Source: Bacteroidaceae bacterium (GTDB lineage Bacteria; Bacteroidota; Bacteroidia; Bacteroidales; Bacteroidaceae). Taken from it: 34,820 bases of DNA. Both the position numbers and the translations under genes were made by a program. Below the pieces are notes generated by a model. That model made no database searches. It was given only the letters and a program-made list of their open reading frames with translations, and had not been told where the DNA came from. Below are positions 26,588 through 34,646 of the stretch, piece by piece (position 1 is the stretch's first letter; every line of letters begins with the position of its first letter). The stretch lies in the NCBI GenBank assembly GCA_017557005.1, contig JAFZFZ010000075.1:1-34820 (forward strand). The letters are read 5' to 3'.

Positions 26588-28105
26588 ATGGATAACAACA
26601 GACTATACATCTTTGACACCACATTGCGCGATGGCGAGCAGGTGCCCGGCTGTCAGCTCAATACGGTAGAGAAGATTCAGGTAGCCAAGCAGCTGGAGGC
26701 TTTGGGTGTCGATGTCATTGAGGCAGGATTCCCCGTATCAAGCCCTGGCGATTTCAACTCAGTCATCGAGATCAGTAAGGCCGTAACATGGCCCACCATC
26801 TGCGCCCTCACCCGTGCTGTGCAGAAGGATATCGACGTTGCTGCTGAGGCGCTAAAATATGCCAAGCGTGGCCGCATACATACAGGTATCGGTACCAGTC
26901 CCTCGCACATCAAGTACAAGTTCAATAGCACTCCCGAAGAGATCATCGAGCGTGCCGTAGCCGCCGTGAAGTATGCCAAGCGCTACGTAGAGGATGTAGA
27001 GTTCTACGCCGAGGATGCAGGCCGTACCGACAATGAGTACCTCGCACGCGTCATCGAGGCCGTATGTAAGGCTGGTGCTACGGTATGTAACATCCCCGAC
27101 ACCACAGGCTTCCGCACTCCCTACGAGTATGGCGAGAAGATCAAGTACCTCTACGAGCATGTCGATGCTTTCGCGGCAGGTCGCGCCATTCTCTCTACCC
27201 ACTGCCACAACGACCTCGGTATGGCCACAGCCAACACCGTAGCCGGTGTACTTAATGGTGCACGCCAGGTAGAGGTAACCATCAATGGTATCGGTGAGCG
27301 TGCCGGTAACACCTCACTCGAAGAGGTAGCGATGATCTTCAAGACCCACCCCGACCTGGGCATCAACACAAACATCAACACACAGAAGATATACCCCACC
27401 AGCCGCATGGTGAGTTCATTGATGAACATGCCCGTACAGCCCAACAAAGCTGTCGTAGGACGCAACGCCTTTGCGCACTCGAGTGGTATCCACCAGGATG
27501 GTGTATTGAAGAATGTGGAGACCTACGAAATCATGAACCCCAAGGATGTGGGTATCGACGATAATGCTATCGTGCTCACCGCCCGCAGTGGCCGTGCAGC
27601 CTTGAAGCATCGCCTCTCTGTGCTTGGCGTAGAGCTGGAGCAGGAGAAACTCGACAAGGTATATGAAGAGTTCCTCAAGTTGGCCGACAAGAAGAAGGAG
27701 ATCAACGACGACGACGTACTCATGCTTGCCGGTGCCGACCGCAGCGACAACCACCACATCAAGCTCGACTACCTGCAAGTGACCAGCGGTGTGGGCGTAC
27801 GCTCTGTAGCCAGCCTCGGCTTGAACATTGCTGGCGAGTCGTTCGAGGCTGCCGCCACAGGTAATGGTCCTGTAGATGCTGCCATCAGTGCCTTGAAGCA
27901 GATTATCAAGCGCAACATGACCCTCAAGGAGTTCACCATCCAAGCCATCAGCAAGGGCTCTGACGATGTGGGTAAGGTACACATGCAGGTAGAGTACAAC
28001 AACCAACTCTACTACGGCTTCGGCGCCAACACCGACATCATCGCTGCCAGCGTGGAGGCTTATATTGACTGTATAAATAAGTTTAAGACCCCCTCTGCCC
28101 TGTAA
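26588..28105 (+). CDS. leuA: 2-isopropylmalate synthase
   Basis: LeuA condenses 2-oxoisovalerate with acetyl-CoA, the committed step of leucine synthesis. The 505-aa protein has the N-terminal TIM barrel with [12 protein letters not shown] at 10-21 (catalytic Arg 14, metal-binding Asp 15), metal ligands H205 and H207 in STHCHNDLG, a linker region, and a C-terminal regulatory domain (about 385-495) that should bind leucine as feedback inhibitor. The last six residues (KTPSAL) and the stop codon are encoded by the left copy of a palindromic repeat (28087-28137), so the native C-terminus has been replaced or extended. It is the first gene of the leu operon. Confidence 0.96.
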   Translation: MDNNRLYIFDTTLRDGEQVPGCQLNTVEKIQVAKQLEALGVDVIEAGFPVSSPGDFNSVIEISKAVTWPTICALTRAVQKDIDVAAEALKYAKRGRIHTGIGTSPSHIKYKFNSTPEEIIERAVAAVKYAKRYVEDVEFYAEDAGRTDNEYLARVIEAVCKAGATVCNIPDTTGFRTPYEYGEKIKYLYEHVDAFAAGRAILSTHCHNDLGMATANTVAGVLNGARQVEVTINGIGERAGNTSLEEVAMIFKTHPDLGINTNINTQKIYPTSRMVSSLMNMPVQPNKAVVGRNAFAHSSGIHQDGVLKNVETYEIMNPKDVGIDDNAIVLTARSGRAALKHRLSVLGVELEQEKLDKVYEEFLKLADKKKEINDDDVLMLAGADRSDNHHIKLDYLQVTSGVGVRSVASLGLNIAGESFEAAATGNGPVDAAISALKQIIKRNMTLKEFTIQAISKGSDDVGKVHMQVEYNNQLYYGFGANTDIIAASVEAYIDCINKFKTPSAL

Positions 28106-28137
28106 GGGCATCTCCCCCTCTATGGGGAGACCTCCGG
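28087..28137 (-). repeat. GC-rich palindromic element, left copy
   Basis: These 51 bases, read on the minus strand, match the right copy at 28552-28602 with a 25-base identical core (28106-28130 here) and both ends (CCGGA and AGGGGGTC) conserved. The core is itself palindromic (CTCCCC with GGGGAG). It overlaps the leuA stop codon at 28103-28105. Confidence 0.85.
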
Positions 28138-28154
28138 GGTGTCTTCTTTAGAGT

Positions 28155-28523
28155 ATGCTACGTGATTTTCAGACAGCCAGTCCTGATCGTTATGCGTTGC
28201 TCAAGTCATTTGCTCGTGAAAATCGTAACAATCAGACTGATGCAGAGAGGTGCTTATGACAGCAATTGCGTAGTGGAGCACTTGGAGTCAAGTTCAAGCG
28301 ACAACACATCATCTACGATTTCATTGCAGATTTTGTCTGTTTAGAAAAGATGCTGATTGTCGAAGTTGACGGGGCTTATCATTTTACAAACGCCCAAATG
28401 GAGTCTGATGCATATAGGACAGAGGAGCTTGAACAATTTGGATTTCGAGTTTTACGGTTTACCAACGAAGAAGTAATCTTCGACACAGAAAAAGTTATTA
28501 ACAAAATAAAAGATACAATATAA
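28155..28523 (+). pseudogene. DUF559 endonuclease-like gene with an in-frame stop
   Basis: From the ATG at 28155 the frame reads MLRDFQTASPDRYALLKSFA, then TDAERCL, a TGA at 28257-28259, and continues in the same frame QQLRSGALGVKFKRQHIIYD to a TAA at 28521-28523. DUF559 proteins have Trp at the TGA position (LW-Q-LR), so a single TGG to TGA change explains the break. The rest, including the IVEVDGAYHF core of the Vsr-like PD-(D/E)xK fold, is intact over 122 codons. A shortened product from the TTG at 28266 (85 codons) is conceivable. The gene lies inside the leu operon between two inverted palindromic elements and ends one base before leuC. Family members are small putative nucleases often seen at variable sites. 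Confidence 0.8.
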
Positions 28524-28524
28524 A

Positions 28525-29985
28525 ATGGAAAAGAACATACTTGCAAATAATCCGGACGGTTCTCCCCATAGAGGGGGAGATGCCCAAGGGGCAAAGGGGG
28601 TCTGTTTATTCGACAAAATCTGGAACGCGCACATTGTGCAATGCGTTCCAGATGGTCCCACACAACTTTATATCGACCGCCTCTACTGTCATGAGGTGAC
28701 CACACCGCAGGCGTTCGACACACTCAGAGACAAGAATATCCGCGTGTTCCGCCCCGACCATGTGGTGGCCATGCCCGACCATAACACACCGAGCGACCAG
28801 CAGGAGCGCATCGACGACCCCGTAGGTCGCAAGCAGGTAGAGACACTCGCCGCTAACTGCGCCGAGTTTGGCATCCGCCACTTTGCTATGGGCACCAAGG
28901 ACAACGGTATCATCCACGTGGTAGGTCCCGAGAAGGCACTCTCACTCCCCGGCATGACCATCGTATGTGGCGACTCACACACCTCTACACACGGTGCTGT
29001 AGGTGCTATTGCCATGGGTATCGGCACCAGCGAGGTGGCACAGGTGCTCGCTTCGCAGACCATCTTGCAGAGCAAGCCCAAGACCATGCGCATCAACATC
29101 GAAGGCGAATTGGCCGAGGGCGTTACCGCCAAGGACGTGGCGCTCTACATCATGGCACAGCTCACCACCTCGGGTGCTACAGGCTATGCCGTAGAGTATG
29201 CCGGCTCTACCGTGCGTAACATGTCTATGGAGGGTCGTTTGACCCTCTCAAACCTCTCTATCGAGATGGGTTCACGCGCCGGACTCATTGCTCCCGATGA
29301 GACTACTTTTGCCTACCTCAAGGGCCGCGAGTATGCTCCCAAGGGCGAGGCATGGGACAAAGCCGTAGAGGAGTGGAAGCAGCTCTACTCTGACCCCGAC
29401 GCTGTGTTTGACAAGGAGGTGACCTATCGTGCCGAGGACATCGCTCCCCGCATCACCTATGGAACAAACCCCGGTGCTGGTATTGCCATTGACGAGTGCA
29501 TCCCCACACTTGAAGAGGTGGCTGCAGAGGACCATTCGCAGTTCCTTGCTATGCTCGACTATATGCAGTTTGAGCCCGGACAGAAGCTCGAGGGCACTCC
29601 CGTCGACTACTGCTTCCTTGGCGCCTGCACCAATGGCCGCATCGAGGATTTCCGCGCCTTCGCCTCAGTAGTGAAGGGTAAGAAGAAAGCCGACAATGTT
29701 GTGGCATGGCTCGTGCCTGGCTCATGGCTCGTGCGTCAGCAGATCATTGATGAGGGTATCGACAAGATCCTTGAGGAAGCAGGCTTCGAGCTCCGCCTTC
29801 CCTCATGCTCATCATGCCTCGCCATGAACCCCGACAAGGTGCCCGCAGGTAAGCTCTCAATCTCTACCAGCAACCGCAACTTCGTAGGACGCCAAGGCCC
29901 CGGTGCGCGCACCATCCTCGCATCGCCCCTCGTAGTGGCAGCATCGGCAATCACAGGAGTAGTAACCGACCCTCGTAAAATGTAA
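28525..29985 (+). CDS. leuC: 3-isopropylmalate dehydratase large subunit
   Basis: LeuC with LeuD isomerises 2-isopropylmalate to 3-isopropylmalate through an aconitase-type [4Fe-4S] cluster. Cluster cysteines are C368 in GACTNGR and C428 and C431 in [11 protein letters not shown]. The family normally starts close to LFDKIWxAHxVQ, which here begins only at residue 28. Residues about 10-26 ([17 protein letters not shown]) are translated from a palindromic repeat (28552-28602), so the protein has an in-frame N-terminal insert; no other ATG is available after the repeat. The rest is full length. The broken DUF559 gene ends one base upstream and leuD follows after five bases. Confidence 0.95.
   Translation: MEKNILANNPDGSPHRGGDAQGAKGVCLFDKIWNAHIVQCVPDGPTQLYIDRLYCHEVTTPQAFDTLRDKNIRVFRPDHVVAMPDHNTPSDQQERIDDPVGRKQVETLAANCAEFGIRHFAMGTKDNGIIHVVGPEKALSLPGMTIVCGDSHTSTHGAVGAIAMGIGTSEVAQVLASQTILQSKPKTMRINIEGELAEGVTAKDVALYIMAQLTTSGATGYAVEYAGSTVRNMSMEGRLTLSNLSIEMGSRAGLIAPDETTFAYLKGREYAPKGEAWDKAVEEWKQLYSDPDAVFDKEVTYRAEDIAPRITYGTNPGAGIAIDECIPTLEEVAAEDHSQFLAMLDYMQFEPGQKLEGTPVDYCFLGACTNGRIEDFRAFASVVKGKKKADNVVAWLVPGSWLVRQQIIDEGIDKILEEAGFELRLPSCSSCLAMNPDKVPAGKLSISTSNRNFVGRQGPGARTILASPLVVAASAITGVVTDPRKM
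28552..28602 (+). repeat. GC-rich palindromic element, right copy, inside leuC
   Basis: An inverted 51-base relative of 28087-28137, with the identical 25-base core at 28561-28585. It is translated in the leuC frame without a stop, adding about 17 residues to the N-terminus. Confidence 0.85.
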
Positions 29986-29990
29986 TTATT

Positions 29991-30614
29991 ATGGCAAAAC
30001 AGAAATTTGACATCATACAGTCAACCTGTCTCCCCATTCAGATTGACAACTGTAATACCGACCTCATCATCCCCGCCCGCTACTTGGCCAGCACTACCCG
30101 CGACCCCAAGTTCTTCGGCGATGCCTTCATGCACGACCTTCGCTTCGATGGTGAGGGCAAGCCCGTGGCCGATTTCGTAATGAACCGCCCCGAGTATAGC
30201 GAGGCACCTCGCGAGGGCGTACACGAGATTATTATCGGTGGACAAAACTGGGGATCAGGCTCAAGCCGCGAGCATGCCGCATGGGCTATCGCAGGCTATG
30301 GTGCCCGCGTAGTCATCAGCAGTTCCTTTGCCGATATCCATCGCAACAACCTGCTCAACTGCTTCGTGCTCCCCGTCATCGTGAGCCGCGAGTTCCAGCA
30401 AGAGTTGTTCGACACCGTAGCGGCCAACCCCAATGCCGAGGTGCGTGTAGATGTGCCCAACCAAACCGTCACCAACCTCACCACAAGCCATAGCGAAACC
30501 TTCGACATAAACGGCTACAAGAAGTATTGCTTGATGAATGCCCTCGATGATATCGACTTCCTGCTTGAGAACACAGCCAAGATTGAGGCCTTCGAAAGTT
30601 CTACGGCACGCTGA
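29991..30614 (+). CDS. leuD: 3-isopropylmalate dehydratase small subunit
   Basis: LeuD is the swivelling partner subunit of LeuC. The 207-aa protein has the expected length and motifs: NCNTDLIIPARYL near residues 21-33 and the substrate-binding GGQNWGSGSSREHAAWAI stretch near 83-100. It starts five bases after leuC, indicating coupling. The last codons and TGA fall in a 16-base sequence that is repeated at 30644-30659, so the 3' end overlaps a dispersed repeat. leuB follows after 104 bases. Confidence 0.95.
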   Translation: MAKQKFDIIQSTCLPIQIDNCNTDLIIPARYLASTTRDPKFFGDAFMHDLRFDGEGKPVADFVMNRPEYSEAPREGVHEIIIGGQNWGSGSSREHAAWAIAGYGARVVISSSFADIHRNNLLNCFVLPVIVSREFQQELFDTVAANPNAEVRVDVPNQTVTNLTTSHSETFDINGYKKYCLMNALDDIDFLLENTAKIEAFESSTAR

Positions 30615-30702
30615 TAACACAAATATTCACTGAAAATAAATTAGCACGCTGATAACACAGCGACAATCCGTAAAATCCGTGTGTTCTGTGTTATCCGTGA
30701 TC
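30606..30702. repeat. Repeat cluster between leuD and leuB
   Basis: GCACGCTGATAACACA occurs at 30606-30621 (overlapping the leuD stop) and again at 30644-30659. The second copy extends to GATAACACAG (30651-30660), which pairs perfectly with CTGTGTTATC (30686-30695) as a 10-bp stem with a 25-base loop. Three ATCCGT hexamers lie in the right part. Similar ATCCGT-rich intergenic repeats are, from memory, widespread in Bacteroidales. There is no T-run after the stem, so it need not stop transcription into leuB. Confidence 0.75.
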
Positions 30703-30718
30703 AAGAAACGAGTAAAAT

Positions 30719-31780
30719 ATGGATTTCAAGATTGCTGTTTTGGCCGGTGACGGTATCGGCCCCGAAATATCTGCCGTAGGTGTAGATGTAATGACCGCCG
30801 TATGTGAAAAGTTTGGTCACAACGTATCATATAAGCATGCCATCTGCGGTGCACACGCCATCGATGAGGTTGGCGACCCCTTCCCTGAGGAGACCTATCA
30901 GGTTTGCAAGGAGGCCGACGCCGTGCTCTTTTCAGCCGTTGGCGACCCCAAGTTTGACAACGACCCCACCGCCAAGGTACGCCCCGAGCAGGGCTTGCTC
31001 GCCATGCGCAAGAAACTGGGCCTCTTTGCCAACATCCGCCCCGTGCAGACCTTTAAGTGCCTTGTCCACAAGTCGCCCCTGCGTGCAGAGTTGGTTGAGA
31101 ATGCTGACTTCATTTGCATCCGCGAGCTCACAGGCGGCATGTACTTCGGTGAAAAGTATCAGGACAACGAGAAGGCCTACGACACCAACTACTACACCCG
31201 TCCCGAGATTGAGCGCATCCTCAAGGTTGCCTTCGAGTATGCCATGAAGCGCAACAAGCACCTCACCGTGGTAGACAAGGCCAATGTGCTCGCATCATCA
31301 CGTCTGTGGCGTCAGATTGCCCAGGAGATGGCACCCCAGTATCCTGAGGTGAATACTGACTATATGTATGTAGACAATGCCGCCATGCGCATGATTCAGG
31401 AGCCCACCTTCTTCGACGTGATGGTTACCGAAAACACCTTCGGCGACATCCTCACCGACGAGGGTTCAGTCATCAGCGGTTCTATGGGTCTGCTCCCCTC
31501 AGCCTCTACCGGCGAGAGCACACCCGTCTTCGAGCCCATCCACGGCTCATGGCCCCAGGCTAAGGGACTTAATATCGCCAACCCCTTGGCACAGGTACTC
31601 TCAGTAGCCATGCTCTTTGAGTACTTCGACCTCAAGGCCGAAGGCACCCTCATCCGCCAGGCCGTAGACGCCTCGCTCGATGCCAATGTGCGCACTCCCG
31701 AGATTCAGGTCGAGGGCGGCGCCAAGTACGGCACCAAGGAGATTGGCGAGTGGCTGGTCGACTACATCCGCAAGGCATAA
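30719..31780 (+). CDS. leuB: 3-isopropylmalate dehydrogenase
   Basis: LeuB oxidatively decarboxylates 3-isopropylmalate to 2-oxoisocaproate with NAD+. The 353-aa protein is full length, with the nucleotide-binding start [15 protein letters not shown], the substrate-binding [12 protein letters not shown] segment near 137-148, catalytic Tyr nearby, [14 protein letters not shown] near 183-196 and the dehydrogenase signature [19 protein letters not shown] near 238-256. It completes the leucine-specific pathway started by leuA. A repeat-rich gap separates it from leuD. A terminator follows within 40 bases. Confidence 0.97.
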   Translation: MDFKIAVLAGDGIGPEISAVGVDVMTAVCEKFGHNVSYKHAICGAHAIDEVGDPFPEETYQVCKEADAVLFSAVGDPKFDNDPTAKVRPEQGLLAMRKKLGLFANIRPVQTFKCLVHKSPLRAELVENADFICIRELTGGMYFGEKYQDNEKAYDTNYYTRPEIERILKVAFEYAMKRNKHLTVVDKANVLASSRLWRQIAQEMAPQYPEVNTDYMYVDNAAMRMIQEPTFFDVMVTENTFGDILTDEGSVISGSMGLLPSASTGESTPVFEPIHGSWPQAKGLNIANPLAQVLSVAMLFEYFDLKAEGTLIRQAVDASLDANVRTPEIQVEGGAKYGTKEIGEWLVDYIRKA

Positions 31781-31817
31781 GCTGTTGGCCATTAACTATT
31801 GGCTATTAGCAAATAGA

Positions 31818-31845
31818 GGAGCGACACTCACGTGCCGCTCCTTTT
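31818..31845 (+). terminator. Intrinsic terminator of the leu operon
   Basis: GGAGCG-A-CAC pairs with GTG-C-CGCTCC (nine base pairs, one mismatch, 4-base loop) and is followed by TTTT. It starts 38 bases after the leuB stop. Confidence 0.8.
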
Positions 31846-32128
31846 GTTTCGCATCGCACCGCCCACTCTTTGGAAAGAAATTATAGGAATCGTTAGCTTA
31901 TTTGTTCATTTTGTTAAGAGGTTAATTTTTGATTTAGAAAGCCATCCGAAAGGGGAAAAGAGACCCCTTTGGGAAGAACCTAAAGACAACAGACAATAAG
32001 GGCAACAGCAAAAACGGCCTACAGTCCCTACACCATGCCTCTATCTCTCCTTTTTAAAAACTTTTATAGTAAATAAACATGTGCTTTGGCAAGAAAGTGT
32101 TATCTTCGCAAAGTAAATGTGATATCGT
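31846..32128. other. Intergenic region between leuB and porX
   Basis: No convincing gene is seen here. It contains a small hairpin (AAAGGGG at 31949-31955 with CCCCTTT at 31964-31970) and, just before porX, TATCTTCG at 32101-32108, one base off a -7 box, without a -33 box at normal spacing. Confidence 0.5.
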
Positions 32129-33751
32129 ATGACGAAGAACGGAACGCTGCTTTGGATAGATGATGAGATAGAGATGCTGCGCGCACACATCCTCTTCCTG
32201 AAAGGGAAGGGATACGAAGTGGACACGGCCACGAACGGACGTGATGCCATAGACCGCTGTCGCGAGCGCAGCTATGACCTCATCCTGCTGGACGAGAACA
32301 TGCCGGGACTCACGGGACTGGAGACGCTGACGCTCATCAAGGAGGTGCAACCCGTGGTGCCTGTGGTGATGGTGACCAAGAGCGAGGAGGAGGATATCAT
32401 GAATCAAGCCATTGGGGCAAAGATTGCCGACTACCTCATCAAGCCGGTAAATCCGAGCCAGATATTGCTGACGTTGAAGAAGAACATACATAAGAAGGAT
32501 ATCATATCGGAAACAACGAACACGAACTACCAGCAGAACATGGGTCGCATAGCCATGCAGATCAACGATGCCGCCACGGCCGATGACTGGGTGGAGGTGT
32601 ACAAGAACCTGGTGTATTGGGAGCTGGAACTCGTGCATGGCGACAACACCATGAGCGAGATGCTACGCATGCAGAAAGAGGAGGCAAACAACCTCTTTGC
32701 ACGATTCGTGCGCAAGAACTATGAGGGGTGGTGCGGTTCTTTCCTGAACTCTCCCGCGGGGGAGGGCTCCAGATTGCGCACTGCTAGTCATCCCCCTCTG
32801 GGGGGACAAGAGGGGGGCCAGCCACTCCTCTCACCGCACATCTTCCGCGACCGCATATTCCCCCTACTCGACCGCAAGGAGAAGGTAGTGCTCATCGTGT
32901 TTGACAATTTCCGATACGATCAGTGGAAGGTGCTGAGCCACGAACTGGCCGAGGGGTTCACCTTCGACGAGGAACTATACTACAGCATATTGCCTACGGC
33001 CACACAGTATGCACGCAATGCGATATTCTCGGGACTGATGCCCAACAAGATAGCTGAGATGTTTCCGCAGCTATGGGTCGACGAGGATGAGGAGGAGGGT
33101 AAGAACCTCAACGAGGCACCGCTCATACAGACGCAGATTGACCGCTACCGACGACACGACGTCTTCTCGTACCATAAGATCAACGATGCTGAGGGCGCCG
33201 AGCGATTGCTGGGACAGCTGCGACAGTTTGCCAACTATGACCTCAACGTAGTGGTGGTGAACTTCATCGATATGCTGAGCCATGCCCGCACCGAATCGAA
33301 GACATTGCGCGAACTGGCTGGCGACGAGGCGGCCTATCGTTCAGTGACCACTACATGGTATCGCCACTCACCTCTGAAGAGTATGCTGGCGCAGCTCGCC
33401 GAGAGCAGCTATAAGGTGGTGATCACTACCGACCACGGCAGCATACGCGTAAACAATCCCATCAAGGTGGTGGGCGACCGCAATGTGAATACCAACCTGC
33501 GATATAAGTTGGGCAAGAACCTGGGGTATAACGCCCGCGAGGTGTATGAGATCAAGGACCCGCGCAAGGTATCGCTGCCTGCGCCCAATGTGAGCACCTC
33601 GTATATATTTGCCTGGGGCGACAATTTCTTCGCCTACCCTAACAACTACAACCACTACGTGTCATACTATCGCGATACCTTCCAGCACGGAGGTATCTCC
33701 ATGGAGGAGATGATAGTGCCACTGGTGACGATGACACCCAAGAAAAGATAA
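32129..33751 (+). CDS. porX: PorX-type response regulator with PglZ domain
   Basis: PorX is the response regulator of the type IX secretion system in Bacteroidota and carries an alkaline-phosphatase-fold effector. In this 540-aa protein, residues 1-120 are the receiver domain (acidic D11-D12, phospho-acceptor D55 in LLDENMPG, K105 in LIKPVNP). A helical region (about 130-200) leads to the PglZ domain (about 232-535) with metal-site motifs VFDNFRYDQW and TTDHGSIRVN. Known PorX proteins are about 515-520 aa. The excess is explained by residues 202-231 (CGSFLNSPAG to QEGGQ), a Gly/Pro-rich stretch translated from a palindromic repeat inserted in frame just before PLLSPHIF. Leu codons favour CTG here, unlike the CTC-rich leu genes. 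The partner kinase PorY is not in the window. Confidence 0.93.
   Translation: MTKNGTLLWIDDEIEMLRAHILFLKGKGYEVDTATNGRDAIDRCRERSYDLILLDENMPGLTGLETLTLIKEVQPVVPVVMVTKSEEEDIMNQAIGAKIADYLIKPVNPSQILLTLKKNIHKKDIISETTNTNYQQNMGRIAMQINDAATADDWVEVYKNLVYWELELVHGDNTMSEMLRMQKEEANNLFARFVRKNYEGWCGSFLNSPAGEGSRLRTASHPPLGGQEGGQPLLSPHIFRDRIFPLLDRKEKVVLIVFDNFRYDQWKVLSHELAEGFTFDEELYYSILPTATQYARNAIFSGLMPNKIAEMFPQLWVDEDEEEGKNLNEAPLIQTQIDRYRRHDVFSYHKINDAEGAERLLGQLRQFANYDLNVVVVNFIDMLSHARTESKTLRELAGDEAAYRSVTTTWYRHSPLKSMLAQLAESSYKVVITTDHGSIRVNNPIKVVGDRNVNTNLRYKLGKNLGYNAREVYEIKDPRKVSLPAPNVSTSYIFAWGDNFFAYPNNYNHYVSYYRDTFQHGGISMEEMIVPLVTMTPKKR
32749..32809. repeat. GC-rich palindromic insert inside porX
   Basis: The segment contains CTCTCCCGCGGGGGAGGG (from 32749) and, 12 bases on, CATCCCCCTCTGGGGGGAC, which resembles the core of the elements in leuA and leuC. 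It is translated in frame, giving residues of the Gly/Pro-rich insert between the helical and PglZ regions. Confidence 0.7.
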
Positions 33752-33794
33752 AAGGCTAATGATTTTTTGAGAAGATAAATGGAGTAAAATGGAA

Positions 33795-33953
33795 ATAAAG
33801 GCCAAATGTTTTTTTAGGAGATGAGAAGTTAAATGGAGATAAAGGCCAAATGACTTGTACGCGGTGTACTAAACTATTGGCATTTAACTCCACAAGAGCG
33901 AAGCGCTATCTCCCTTTAACTACATTTAACTCCTAAACTATCTCCCTTTAACT
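33795..33953. repeat. Direct and inverted repeats between porX and tsaE
   Basis: ATAAAGGCCAAATG occurs at 33795-33808 and 33839-33852 (44-base offset). CTATCTCCCTTTAACT occurs at 33906-33921 and 33938-33953 (32-base offset). The segment AGTTAAATGGAGATA near 33828-33842 is the reverse complement, with one mismatch, of TATCTCCCTTTAACT, so left and right halves can pair. No gene is apparent in this 249-base gap. Confidence 0.7.
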
Positions 33954-34000
33954 CCCTGACTCCTTGAAAAGTTGAGCTTGCGAAACTTAAATAACATATT

Positions 34001-34411
34001 ATGCAGATAAGAATAGAAAACTTAGACGGCATCAGTGCCGCAGCACAGGAGTTTATCGCTCAGATGGGCGACAACCACATATTTGCCTTCTATGGCTCGA
34101 TGGGCGCCGGTAAGACCACCTTCGTGAAGGCGCTATGCCAGGCGATGGGGGTGACAGATACGGTGAACTCACCCACCTTTGCCATCGTGAACGAGTATGA
34201 CACTCCCTCGGGACGTCCTATCTATCACTTCGATTTCTACCGCATCAAGCGTCTGGCCGAGGTGTACGACATGGGCTACGAGGATTACTTCTATGGACGC
34301 GGACTCTGCTTCATCGAGTGGCCCGAACTGGTGGAGGAGCTGCTGCCCGAGGAGACGGTGAAGGTGTCCATTGAGGAGCAGCCTGATGGTAGCCGCGTGG
34401 TAGAGTTTTGA
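34001..34411 (+). CDS. tsaE: tRNA threonylcarbamoyladenosine biosynthesis ATPase TsaE
   Basis: TsaE is the small ATPase that works with TsaB and TsaD to place the t6A modification on A37 of ANN-decoding tRNAs. The 136-aa protein matches the family length. It has Walker A GSMGAGKT at 32-39, the switch-like motif VNSPTFAIVNEY near 55-66, HFDFYRIK near 75-82 and a FIEWPE motif near 106-111. It follows porX with a repeat-rich gap, and a hairpin lies 30 bases past the stop. Confidence 0.95.
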   Translation: MQIRIENLDGISAAAQEFIAQMGDNHIFAFYGSMGAGKTTFVKALCQAMGVTDTVNSPTFAIVNEYDTPSGRPIYHFDFYRIKRLAEVYDMGYEDYFYGRGLCFIEWPELVEELLPEETVKVSIEEQPDGSRVVEF

Positions 34412-34441
34412 TTTTTGACTGGAACAGACAACGACAAAAAG

Positions 34442-34469
34442 AAGGGGATGGTATCGCTACCATCCCCTT
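34442..34469. terminator. Hairpin between tsaE and the convergent surface-protein gene
   Basis: AAGGGGATGGTA and TACCATCCCCTT form a perfect 12-bp stem with a 4-base loop. The A-rich left flank and T/A right flank suit a bidirectional terminator for the converging genes, although the T-run is short on the plus side. Confidence 0.7.
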
Positions 34470-34500
34470 ACTATATACGTATTAACGATTACTTTACGCT

Positions 34501-34646
34501 AACCTTTACTTCGTCGAGCTTGTTCACGTTCGGCATAACTTATGCAAGCATAGCTCTGCGCTCACTTAATCACAACCTTGACTTCGTCGAGCTTGTTCAC
34601 GTTCGGCATAACTTATGCAAGCATAGCTCTGCGCTCACTTAATCAC
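34501..34646. repeat. 73-bp tandem duplication
   Basis: Two consecutive 73-base units (34501-34573 and 34574-34646) differ by little more than a few bases at the far left edge. Each contains the near-palindrome GCATAACTTATGC and a GAGCTTGTTCACG segment. On the minus strand each unit begins with codons for KVVIK and a TGA (or the related KVSVK and TAA at the far end). Confidence 0.9.
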
